6,865 bases of DNA from Campylobacterales bacterium. GTDB lineage: Bacteria > Campylobacterota > Campylobacteria > Campylobacterales > QNZT01. The notes beneath the pieces were generated by a model. The model had not been told where the DNA came from, ran no database searches, and saw only the letters and a program-made list of their open reading frames with translations. Shown here in pieces: positions 1 to 5,846 of this stretch (position 1 is the stretch's first letter; each line of letters starts with the position of its first letter). The position numbers and the translations under genes were made by a program. The stretch spans positions 1 to 6,865 of the forward strand of contig JALULO010000233.1 in assembly GCA_027056215.1 (NCBI GenBank), read 5' to 3'.

Positions 1-1
1 T

Positions 2-154
2 GGTATGGGGCTTTTGTTCTATCAAAGTGCGATGAGCCGAGATTATCCAGTTATCATGGGAATACTGATAATCTCTGCATTTTTAACATTGATAGGAAAT
101 ATTATCGCTGATTTGGTACTGTTAAAATTGAACCCTCATTTTAAAAGAGGGTAA
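2..154 (+). CDS. ABC transporter permease, OppB/DppB/YejB type (3' end only)
   Basis: This is the C-terminal 50 residues of an inner-membrane permease that enters from beyond the left edge, read in frame from base 2 to the TAA at 152-154. The visible end matches the typical C-terminus of the dipeptide/oligopeptide permease family: a small-residue loop, the conserved R-D-Y-P-V motif, a last hydrophobic helix of about 20 residues (IMGILIISAFLTLIGNIIAD), then an L-N-P-H-F segment in place of the usual L-D-P-R-hydrophobic ending. In the family this subunit forms half of the membrane channel for importing peptides, nickel or related solutes, powered by two ATPase subunits. The substrate cannot be told from this fragment. 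The gene converges on nusA with 13 bases between the stop codons, so it is not part of the same transcript. Confidence 0.75.
   Translation, partial: GMGLLFYQSAMSRDYPVIMGILIISAFLTLIGNIIADLVLLKLNPHFKRG
132..152. terminator. Possible bidirectional terminator hairpin between the permease gene and nusA
   Basis: ACCCTC at 132-137 pairs perfectly with GAGGGT at 147-152, giving a 6-bp stem with a 9-base AT loop. It sits on the last codons of the permease gene and 16 bases past the nusA stop. Read in the nusA direction it is followed by TCAATTTT, a modest T-rich tail. Read in the permease direction there is no T run. It fits a terminator for nusA better than for the permease gene, but the stem is short and no folding energy was calculated. 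Confidence 0.4.
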
Positions 155-167
155 GTATTAGGATGTT

Positions 168-1292
168 TTAATCTCCAAACAGTGCTTTAAGAGCATCTGG
201 ATTGTTTTGTGGTGTATCGTCGCTGCTTTCACCTTTTTGTGTAGATCCGCCTGTTTCTGCTAACTCTATCTCAAAACCTGTAAGCATGGCAGCTAAACGG
301 ATGTTGATACCACTTTTACCGATTGCTTTGGATTTTTGATCCCCAGGTAGGGTAACGATAGCTTTTTCACCTTCTATTCGTACTGCTGAGATGATAGCTG
401 GTGACATAGCACGTGCTACAAATTTTTCCGGTATACTACTGTATTCGATACAGTCTATATTTTCACCATGTAATTCTTTGCTGACGGCATTGATACGTAC
501 ACCTTTTGTTCCTACAGTAGCACCTACAGCGTCAACATTTGGTGTAACAGTTGAAAGTGCGATTTTAGCTCTTTCTCCTGGGATTCTTGCACTTGCATGG
601 ATAATGACGAGTTCATCTTTGATTTCAGGAACTTGAAGTTCCAAAAGTCTTTCTAAAAATTTTGGAGATGTTCTAGATACTTCGATTTGCATACCTAACT
701 TCTTATCTATATAAACACGACGGATTACAGATTTTATAGTATCTCCGGGTTTAAACTTCTCACCTTTTATTCGGCTTTTCATGGGAAGTATAGCTTGCAC
801 TTCACGATACTCTAAGTATGTATTTTCATCACCGTCAACACGCGTTACAGGCGCACTGATAAGTTCTCCAATTTTATTTTTATACTTGCCAAAGATATTT
901 TGTTCGAGTAATCTTTGGATATGGTATTCAAGTTCTTTATAGAGTATCGCAGCAGCAGTTCGTCCCATATTGTCAAGGCTAAGCTGGTAAGTGATTTCAT
1001 CACCGATTTCCAGATCTGGATCAGCTTCTTTTGCATCAGAAATAGCGATATATTTCTCACCTTCTTCTGTGTTTTCTTGGAGTTTTTCATCATCATCTGG
1101 AACAACAAGAACTTTTTGAAAAAGGGTAAGTTCTTTATTCTTTTCATCAATATGTACAGTATATTCATAATCTTCACCAAAAACTTTTTGAGCTGTTCTG
1201 ATAAGGGCTGTAGAGACTGCCTCTTTTGCTTCAGCCATTTTGAGACCTTTTTCATGTGCAATAGACTCTATGATATTTACAATTTTTTCCAC
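168..1292 (-). CDS. nusA: Transcription termination/antitermination factor NusA
   Basis: NusA binds RNA polymerase and nascent RNA and modulates pausing, intrinsic termination and antitermination in the cytoplasm. With the GTG start at 1292 the protein has 374 residues. The order is an RNA-polymerase-binding N-terminal domain (about 1-130), S1 (about 137-205), KH1 (about 208-285, loop GTKG at 261-264) and KH2 (about 286-350, loop GKSG at 325-328). The VPEI and PGERAKIAL segments leading into KH1 are typical of the family. A short acidic/polar tail ends in ALKALFGD. The acidic repeats of E. coli NusA are absent, as in many bacteria. A longer reading from TTG at 1313 is open, but that TTG lacks a Shine-Dalgarno, whereas AAAGGAG at 1308-1302 lies 9 bases before the GTG, and the resulting N-terminus MEKIVNIIESIAHEKGLK looks right for the family. 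The gene is not followed by infB here; it stands alone and diverges from the HP0268-miaB genes. Confidence 0.95.
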   Translation of the reverse strand: MEKIVNIIESIAHEKGLKMAEAKEAVSTALIRTAQKVFGEDYEYTVHIDEKNKELTLFQKVLVVPDDDEKLQENTEEGEKYIAISDAKEADPDLEIGDEITYQLSLDNMGRTAAAILYKELEYHIQRLLEQNIFGKYKNKIGELISAPVTRVDGDENTYLEYREVQAILPMKSRIKGEKFKPGDTIKSVIRRVYIDKKLGMQIEVSRTSPKFLERLLELQVPEIKDELVIIHASARIPGERAKIALSTVTPNVDAVGATVGTKGVRINAVSKELHGENIDCIEYSSIPEKFVARAMSPAIISAVRIEGEKAIVTLPGDQKSKAIGKSGINIRLAAMLTGFEIELAETGGSTQKGESSDDTPQNNPDALKALFGD

Positions 1293-1301
1293 GCTTTGCT
1301 G

Positions 1302-1308
1302 CTCCTTT
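1302..1308 (-). promoter_or_regulatory. Shine-Dalgarno of nusA that sets its GTG start
   Basis: The minus strand reads AAAGGAG from 1308 to 1302, followed by 9 bases and then GTG at 1292-1290. This strong site lies inside the longer open frame that begins with TTG at 1313, so it decides the start in favour of the GTG. Confidence 0.8.
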
Positions 1309-1357
1309 GTCAATAGTAAATTTTTTTGATTGTGCCGCGATGTGTAGTAATTTTTGG

Positions 1358-1363
1358 ATTATA
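1358..1363 (-). promoter_or_regulatory. nusA promoter, -10 element
   Basis: The minus strand has a perfect TATAAT from 1363 to 1358, about 66 bases upstream of the GTG start, implying a transcript start near 1351 and a leader of roughly 60 bases. No TTGACA-like element sits 17 bases upstream; the region is AT-rich, which suits sigma-70 promoters of Campylobacterota, known to lack a conserved -35. Confidence 0.6.
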
Positions 1364-1398
1364 CGTAAAAAGTGCTTAATATATTATTTATTGAAATA

Positions 1399-1408
1399 TT
1401 GCTATACT
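1399..1408 (+). promoter_or_regulatory. Promoter of the HP0268-miaB operon, extended -10
   Basis: TTGCTATACT carries the extended -10 pattern TGN-TATACT (hexamer at 1403-1408). A start near 1415 would give a leader of about 22 bases and leave the AAAGGG ribosome site intact. There is no evident -35 upstream. This is the only good promoter seen for the rightward gene train, whose later genes overlap each other. Confidence 0.55.
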
Positions 1409-1423
1409 CTGTTATAAAATAAT

Positions 1424-1429
1424 AAAGGG
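1424..1429 (+). promoter_or_regulatory. Shine-Dalgarno of the HP0268-family gene
   Basis: AAAGGG is only 1 base from the ATG at 1431 but 7 bases from the ATG at 1437. The spacing therefore selects the second ATG as the start and gives an 80-residue protein. Confidence 0.7.
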
Positions 1430-1436
1430 TATGTTT

Positions 1437-1679
1437 ATGACATTGAAACTAGCGAAACAAGATAAAGATGCTAAACAAAAAAGTGTAAAACTTGAGGATA
1501 TTGCAAAAGATTTAGAAAAGAATGGACAAAAGATTTTCTATTTTGATCAAGATAATGCACATAAAGATCTTGTATCATTGGTAGATTATTTTGAAGAAAA
1601 AGGATTGAGTGTCTATCTTAGAGAAGTTAAATTTGGTTTAGATGAAAATGATTACATGTACGAAGTACATATCTTATAA
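1437..1679 (+). CDS. HP0268-family small nuclease
   Basis: This 80-residue protein resembles Helicobacter pylori HP0268, a small alpha/beta protein that I recall being reported to have DNA-nicking and RNase activity. Its physiological role is not settled. Shared features, from memory, are the 80-residue length, a lysine-rich opening (MTLKLAKQDKDAKQKSVKLE), the central aromatic strand KIFYFDQ (residues 32-38), the AHKDLVSLVDYFEEKG segment (41-56) and the terminal strand YMYEVHIL (73-80). There is no signal peptide or membrane segment, so it should be cytosolic. The start at 1437 is preferred over 1431 because of Shine-Dalgarno spacing. It is the first gene after the rightward promoter, and its stop codon overlaps the ribosome site of miaB, so the two are almost certainly cotranscribed. 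H. pylori has the same HP0268-miaB (HP0269) pairing, which supports the identification. Confidence 0.8.
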   Translation: MTLKLAKQDKDAKQKSVKLEDIAKDLEKNGQKIFYFDQDNAHKDLVSLVDYFEEKGLSVYLREVKFGLDENDYMYEVHIL

Positions 1680-1681
1680 GG

Positions 1682-1689
1682 TTTTTTTT
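1682..1689 (+). repeat. T8 homopolymer between the miaB Shine-Dalgarno and its start codon
   Basis: Eight T residues run directly from the miaB Shine-Dalgarno (ATAAGG, 1676-1681) into the TTG start codon, whose two Ts are the last two of the run. Gain or loss of a T would change the spacing (now 6 bases) without shifting the reading frame, because a TTG would still be formed at the end of the run. Confidence 0.7.
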
Positions 1690-2983
1690 GCGTAAAAAAT
1701 TATTTATTGAAACACTTGGCTGTGCAATGAATGTTCGCGATAGTGAACATATGATTGCAGAATTGACAAGTAAAGAAGATTTTGATGTTGTAGAACATTA
1801 TACAGATGCTGATTTGATTTTGATCAATACCTGTAGTGTACGTGAAAAACCTGTACAAAAACTTTTTTCGGAAATAGGGCACTTTAACAAAAAGAAAAAA
1901 GAGGGTGCAAAGATTGGTGTATGTGGTTGTACCGCGAGTCATCTAGGTGATGAGATTATCAAACGAGCACCTTATGTAGATTTTGTATTGGGTGCTAGAA
2001 ATGTTTCTAAGATTACAGATGTTCTGGATAAAAAAGGTGCTGTTGAAGTAGATATCGACTTTGATGAGAGTAGTTATGCTTTTAGTGACTTTCGAAACTC
2101 TTTGTATAAAGCTTATGTAAATATCTCCATAGGGTGCGATAAAAAGTGTACATTTTGTATCGTTCCAAATACACGAGGAGATGAGATATCTATACCGCCA
2201 GAATTGATTGTACAAGAAGCTCGTAAAGCGGCACAAAGTGGTGCAAAAGAGATTTTTTTGCTTGGGCAAAATGTTAACAACTATGGTAAAAAGTTTAGTG
2301 ATGGCAAAAAAGGGATTGATTTTAGTGATCTTTTAGAGATGGTTAGTGAGATTGAGGAAGTAGAGCGTATTCGTTTTACCTCTCCACATCCTTTGCATAT
2401 GGATGATAAGTTTTTACAAGTGTTTGCAAATAATCCTAAAATTTGTAAATCTATGCACATGCCTTTACAGAGTGGTTCGACTAATATCTTAAAAGAGATG
2501 AAACGTGGATATACCAAAGAGTGGTTTTTGGATCGTGCATTTAAACTTAGAGAGATGGTGCCAGATGTTCATATCAGTACAGATGTAATCGTTGCTTTCC
2601 CTGGTGAAAGTGAAGCGGATTTTGAAGAAACGATGGATGTTGTGGAGCAAGTTCGTTTTGAGCAAATGTTTAGTTTTAAATATTCACCAAGACCTTTAAC
2701 CAAAGCAGCTGATATGGTACAAGTAGATCCTGAAATCGCTTCGAAAAGATTAAAACGATTGCAAGATAGACAGACAGAGATTATCGATGAGATTTCTGCA
2801 AGGCAGATGGGTAAAGTTTATGATGTCTATTTTGAAGAACTTAGAAGTGGTGGCGGAGTTGCGGGTCGAAGTGATAACAATTTTATGATTCAAGTTCAGG
2901 GAAGTGAAGAGCTACTCGGCAAAATAGTACCTGTAAAGATTACAAATCCAAAAAGGATGGTTCTTTATGGGGAAGTTGTTTAG
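1688..2983 (+). CDS. miaB: tRNA-2-methylthio-N6-dimethylallyladenosine synthase MiaB
   Basis: MiaB is a radical-SAM methylthiotransferase that adds a methylthio group to i6A at position 37 of tRNAs reading UNN codons, after MiaA has prenylated the base. The 431-residue length is normal. The N-terminal UPF0004 domain (about 3-105) has the three expected cluster cysteines, C12, C49 and C81. The radical-SAM domain (about 135-365) carries C150-x3-C154-x2-C157 in the family context GCDKKCTFCIVPNTRGDE. A TRAM RNA-binding domain occupies about 368-431. An extra cysteine, C79, makes a C-G-C motif. The start is TTG at 1688, with ATAAGG at 1676-1681 six bases upstream overlapping the previous stop; the next in-frame Met is residue 14, which would lose C12. 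The 3' end overlaps the next gene by 17 bases. Confidence 0.95.
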   Translation: MRKKLFIETLGCAMNVRDSEHMIAELTSKEDFDVVEHYTDADLILINTCSVREKPVQKLFSEIGHFNKKKKEGAKIGVCGCTASHLGDEIIKRAPYVDFVLGARNVSKITDVLDKKGAVEVDIDFDESSYAFSDFRNSLYKAYVNISIGCDKKCTFCIVPNTRGDEISIPPELIVQEARKAAQSGAKEIFLLGQNVNNYGKKFSDGKKGIDFSDLLEMVSEIEEVERIRFTSPHPLHMDDKFLQVFANNPKICKSMHMPLQSGSTNILKEMKRGYTKEWFLDRAFKLREMVPDVHISTDVIVAFPGESEADFEETMDVVEQVRFEQMFSFKYSPRPLTKAADMVQVDPEIASKRLKRLQDRQTEIIDEISARQMGKVYDVYFEELRSGGGVAGRSDNNFMIQVQGSEELLGKIVPVKITNPKRMVLYGEVV

Positions 2984-3596
2984 TAAACAGACTAAACGTA
3001 AAATCTTATTATATCTTTTGCCTCCTCTGGCTTACGGTATGATCAGATTGTTGTATGCGACATGTGAAAAACGTTTTTCCCTTCCTTCCTCAAAGGTAAA
3101 TGTGCCTTGTTTAGTAGCATTTTGGCATGGTGAGATACTTATGAACCCATTTTTACACCAAAAATTCTTCAAAGATGCTAAAATGTCAGTAATGATTAGT
3201 GAACATTTTGATGGTGAGTTGATTGCAAAAATCGCAAAATATTTTGGATTTTCGTCTATTCGGGGAAGTAGTTCCAGAGGTGCTATCAAAGCATTAAAGA
3301 TGAGTTTGAGATTGATTGATAGTGGTGGTGGTATAGCTATCACACCGGATGGTCCAAGAGGTCCTTTTCATTCAGTGGCTGATGGTATTGTTACCCTTGC
3401 ACAAAAAAAAGATATACCGATTGTTGTCTATCGCTATAAAGCATCGTCATTTTGGCAGTTAAAGAGTTGGGATAAGTTTATCGTTCCTAAGCCGTTTTCT
3501 ACACTTGAATTTTATGCCAGCGAGCCTTTTTATGTGACTGGTTTATCTAAAGAAGAATCGAAACAAATGATTAAGGAAAAGTTGAACTATGTTTAA
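2967..3596 (+). CDS. DUF374 family lysophospholipid acyltransferase-like protein
   Basis: This 209-residue protein belongs to the DUF374 branch of the lysophospholipid/lipid A acyltransferase-like superfamily, predicted to transfer acyl chains to a lipid at the inner membrane. Visible landmarks are a hydrophobic basic N-terminus (KRKILLYLLPPLAYGMIRLLY, 10-30) that may anchor or associate with the membrane, FWHGE (52-56), SEHFDGELIA (78-87, candidate catalytic H80 and D82), RGSSSRG (99-105) and TPDGPRGP (126-133), followed by a short region ending at residue 209. The exact acceptor lipid is not known for this family, and the acyltransferase role is inferred from its superfamily. ATG at 2967 is preceded by AAAAGGA at 2951-2957 and lies 17 bases inside miaB, so translation is probably coupled. 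H. pylori appears to have a similar gene after miaB (recalled, not searched). Confidence 0.85.
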   Translation: MGKLFSKQTKRKILLYLLPPLAYGMIRLLYATCEKRFSLPSSKVNVPCLVAFWHGEILMNPFLHQKFFKDAKMSVMISEHFDGELIAKIAKYFGFSSIRGSSSRGAIKALKMSLRLIDSGGGIAITPDGPRGPFHSVADGIVTLAQKKDIPIVVYRYKASSFWQLKSWDKFIVPKPFSTLEFYASEPFYVTGLSKEESKQMIKEKLNYV

Positions 3597-4038
3597 AGTT
3601 ATTTTTACAACACTTGTTCTTTTTATCGTAGGAATGGTACTTTTTTTCTTTGGATTTAGTGATTCATACAAATACTCTATGGAAGCAAGGATGAAATATT
3701 TTTTGGGTGAGTATAAGGAAGCTAGAGTTTTAGCAAAAAAAGCTTTTGATATTGATCCCTATAATAAAATGGCATTTTCTATTTTGGCACAAAGTAAGAT
3801 TTCAGCTGAATTGGTTGACTATGTAAAAGATGCAGATCACTATCTTTTAAAGATAGAACAATTAAGTGGAAGAAAAGATTTTAGTGATCGAGATAAAATA
3901 AAAATCAAAATGATGACTGAAGTGATGATGGAAAAGTTTCACAAATTAAATCCTACTGTGATGACAGATAAAGAACTCTATGCCGAGTGTATTAAACGTT
4001 TCAAAAAATTTAAAACGATTCATGATCAACTATTTTAA
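3589..4038 (+). CDS. Small membrane-anchored TPR-like protein
   Basis: I do not recognise a named family for this 149-residue protein. A strongly hydrophobic segment at residues 4-23 with no cleavage-site pattern predicts a single N-terminal anchor. Residues 31-64 (ARMKYFLGEYKEARVLAKKAFDIDPYNKMA region) fit one tetratricopeptide repeat: the small-residue, Y/F, G-x-Y-x-E-A, A and D-P spacing is right. The rest (about 65-149) is charged and helical-looking, with K-rich stretches (RDKIKIKMM, KRFKKFK). TPR segments usually bind partner proteins, so a scaffolding role at the membrane is an inference only. The start at 3589 overlaps the acyltransferase gene by 8 bases, with AAGGA at 3573-3577 upstream. 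Its 3' end overlaps the recombinase start. The side of the membrane on which the soluble part lies cannot be stated firmly. Confidence 0.7.
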   Translation: MFKVIFTTLVLFIVGMVLFFFGFSDSYKYSMEARMKYFLGEYKEARVLAKKAFDIDPYNKMAFSILAQSKISAELVDYVKDADHYLLKIEQLSGRKDFSDRDKIKIKMMTEVMMEKFHKLNPTVMTDKELYAECIKRFKKFKTIHDQLF

Positions 4039-4867
4039 CGACCATAAAAACAACTTTCTTACCTATCTTGAAAAAAATTTAAACTATAGTCCTCTTACTA
4101 TATATACCTATCGTATTAATCTTACTGAAGCATTAAAATATGTTGATATTGTTTATGAAAATGAACATTATAGTATGGATTTGATGCCGTATCGAATGTA
4201 TATCATGGAAAAAAACCGTAAAACAATTTATAAAAAAATTAGTATATTTAAACGTTTTGTGACATATCTTAAAGAATCGGGATTGGTGATTAGACTTTTA
4301 CAGGATAATAGTATCAAAGTTCCTAAAACATTACCTAAACCAGTTTCTACTAAGTATATATTTGAAGTACTTTCTAACTGTGAGCAGGAAGAAAAAGCTT
4401 TAATATTGGTAGCGTATTCATTGGGTTTACGTGTTAGTGAAATTTCAAATTTAAAAATAGAATCTATAACAAATGGGTGGGTAAGGATTAAAGGAAAAGG
4501 TGATAAAATCAGGCAATTACCGTTGTTGAAAAATGTACAAACTGAGCTTACTTCTTATATGAAGGCTACTTCTAATGTTGTATATCTATTTGAAAAATCA
4601 GGAAAAAAGCTGAGTGAAAATCAGATACGATATAGATTACAAAAAGTATTTAAAAAAGCTGGTATTAAAGTTACACCACATCAGTTTCGGCATGCATTTG
4701 CAACAGATTTACTTGAACATGGAGCCAGGATTACGGATGTAAGTCTTCTTTTGGGACATACTTCATTGGAAACAACACAAATATATACGAAATTGAGTAG
4801 TAGTACAAAAATGCAATATTATCAAAAAGCACATCCTTTGTGCGGGGAGTTAGATGAGTCTACTTAA
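4022..4867 (+). CDS. XerC/XerD-like tyrosine recombinase
   Basis: This is a site-specific recombinase that cuts and rejoins DNA through a 3'-phosphotyrosine intermediate. From ATG 4022 it has 281 residues: a SAM-like core-binding domain (about 5-88) and a catalytic domain (about 108-270). All six catalytic positions are present: R137 (LGLRVSEISNL), K159 (KGKGDKIRQLPL), H220 and R223 (HQFRHAFATDLLEHG), H246 (LLGHTSLETT) and nucleophile Y255. After the nucleophile it has Y-x-KAHP (267-272), the ending typical of XerC/XerD. XerH, the single dimer-resolution recombinase of this phylum, is longer (about 350-360 residues) and, from memory, ends differently. Start choice is uncertain: neither ATG 4022 (17-base overlap with the TPR gene) nor ATG 3980 (adds 14 residues) has a good Shine-Dalgarno, so translation is probably coupled to the upstream gene. 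Its target site is unknown; dimer resolution, integron-like or element-linked roles remain open. Confidence 0.88.
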   Translation: MINYFNDHKNNFLTYLEKNLNYSPLTIYTYRINLTEALKYVDIVYENEHYSMDLMPYRMYIMEKNRKTIYKKISIFKRFVTYLKESGLVIRLLQDNSIKVPKTLPKPVSTKYIFEVLSNCEQEEKALILVAYSLGLRVSEISNLKIESITNGWVRIKGKGDKIRQLPLLKNVQTELTSYMKATSNVVYLFEKSGKKLSENQIRYRLQKVFKKAGIKVTPHQFRHAFATDLLEHGARITDVSLLLGHTSLETTQIYTKLSSSTKMQYYQKAHPLCGELDEST

Positions 4868-5846
4868 ATCTCTGAAAAAACGCTTGGTATATCAATTTAT
4901 TGCTGTTATTATTTATGAAACGACGTGTAGTATTAAAATTCAACGCATTCAAAATAGTGAAATCATATTTGAAGAAGAAAAACGTTTTGATATACCCTCT
5001 AAAGATAAATTAAGTGACGCGTGTATCACCTATTTAGATACTTTGCAAGAAGCCTTAGAACAAACATATATATCTCTTTTTTTAAATACACATGGACAAG
5101 GTATAGTACCATCTTGTACTAAGAATGCATATGAAAAATTTCATATTGATTATGACAGTGTAAAACATGTATGTATAGATAGTAGTTATTCTGTATATGC
5201 CTCTGTGATAGATATCAGATGGGTAGAAAAGATATTCACACGTACAGGAATAGATTTTATATTTTCGCCGTTTTTAATTTTGGATGACTTGATTAAACTA
5301 ACACAGCGTTCTGTGGATACAACGCTTTATCTTCTATCTGGTGTAAATTCTATTACAATTATGATATTTAGTGATAAAAAGTTTTTATATGGTACGTTTA
5401 TCAATATTGCAAAAGAAGAAGATTTATTAGATAGTGAATTTGAAAACAATTCTTTTGCCGAAGCTTCTATGGAAGATGAGATGATGGATGAAATAGATTT
5501 AGATCTTGATATAGATACATCAGAAGAAGAGATTGATGATATTTTGGATTCTGATTTAGAACAGATAAGCAAAGAAGATGAAGTAATTAAAATTAAAAAT
5601 AAATTATTTGGTCAAGATTTACGACTTGTAAAATATTTAGATGCATCTCTTCGAGAATTTTACGATAGTGATTTATACGATAGTGATTTTGTAAGTCAAG
5701 TAGTTTTATTTGATAGTGCACAAATAAATTCTGAAGTACTCTCTCATATAGAAGAAGAATTACTAGTAAATATACTAGTGATACCTACACAAATCGATAC
5801 ACAGTTAATATATTTAAGTCAAAAAGAGGTTGGATACGATGCATAG
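4854..5846 (+). CDS. PilM/GspL-like cytoplasmic protein of a type IV pilus or type II secretion-like system
   Basis: This 330-residue protein has no signal peptide or membrane segment. Its identity rests mostly on context: it directly precedes PilN-like and PilO-like genes, the place PilM holds in pilMNO operons. The sequence partly agrees with an actin-like fold. Residues 15-46 look like the opening beta-hairpins, and 156-180 (TTLYLLSGVNSITIMIFSDKKFLYG) resembles the second D-I-G-x-x-x-T phosphate hairpin of PilM, though the Asp and Gly pattern is degraded, so ATP binding is doubtful. PilM normally sits on the cytoplasmic N-terminus of PilN and links the pilus platform to the motor ATPases. 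Residues 186-243 form a highly acidic, low-complexity insertion, and YDSDL-YDSDF at 270-279 is a small duplication. GGGGAG at 4844-4849 lies 4 bases before ATG 4854; the gene overlaps the recombinase gene by 14 bases. A GspL cytoplasmic-domain relative is an equal alternative. Confidence 0.55.
   Translation: MSLLKSLKKRLVYQFIAVIIYETTCSIKIQRIQNSEIIFEEEKRFDIPSKDKLSDACITYLDTLQEALEQTYISLFLNTHGQGIVPSCTKNAYEKFHIDYDSVKHVCIDSSYSVYASVIDIRWVEKIFTRTGIDFIFSPFLILDDLIKLTQRSVDTTLYLLSGVNSITIMIFSDKKFLYGTFINIAKEEDLLDSEFENNSFAEASMEDEMMDEIDLDLDIDTSEEEIDDILDSDLEQISKEDEVIKIKNKLFGQDLRLVKYLDASLREFYDSDLYDSDFVSQVVLFDSAQINSEVLSHIEEELLVNILVIPTQIDTQLIYLSQKEVGYDA
5661..5690 (+). repeat. 15-bp in-frame tandem duplication inside the PilM-like gene
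   Basis: TACGATAGTGATTTA at 5661-5675 is followed immediately by TACGATAGTGATTTT at 5676-5690, differing only in the last base. The two copies encode YDSDL and YDSDF (residues 270-279), so the repeat is in frame. It looks like a recent slippage or duplication event. Confidence 0.9.
5824..5829 (+). promoter_or_regulatory. Shine-Dalgarno of the PilN-like gene
   Basis: AAGAGG lies 9 bases before ATG 5839. An in-frame TTG at 5830 touches the site directly and cannot use it, so ATG 5839 is taken as the start. Confidence 0.7.

Noticed and set aside
1308..1313. TTGACA on the minus strand, a perfect -35 box sequence, next to nusA
   Set aside because: It lies downstream of the TATAAT at 1363-1358 and directly against the nusA Shine-Dalgarno, with no -10 element at the right distance before the start codon.
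391..1316. Open frames of 81 and 133 codons on the + strand and 138 codons on the - strand across nusA
   Set aside because: They are shadows of the nusA frame, with compositions unlike real proteins (long runs of F, I, S and C or of K and L) and no ribosome sites; NusA fills the region with clear domains.
1413..1418. Second -10 candidate TATAAA for the rightward operon
   Set aside because: Transcription would begin at about 1425, inside the AAAGGG ribosome site, destroying its function; the element at 1403-1408 fits better.
1700..2517. Minus-strand open frames within miaB
   Set aside because: They are antisense shadows rich in Cys, Phe and Ile; miaB is intact and matches its family end to end.
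3403..3410. A8 run in the acyltransferase gene as a phase-variation site
   Set aside because: The frame is intact, A runs of this size are common in such AT-rich coding DNA, and there is no sign of alternative frames being used.
4022..4867. Recombinase as evidence of a prophage or integrative element
   Set aside because: No tRNA gene, direct-repeat attachment sites or phage genes flank it, and it is embedded in an overlapping gene train that continues on both sides.
5327..5572. Minus-strand 81-codon frame rich in serine
   Set aside because: It is the antisense of the acidic Asp/Glu-coding tract, which automatically yields Ser/Ile-rich translation; there is no ribosome site or promoter.
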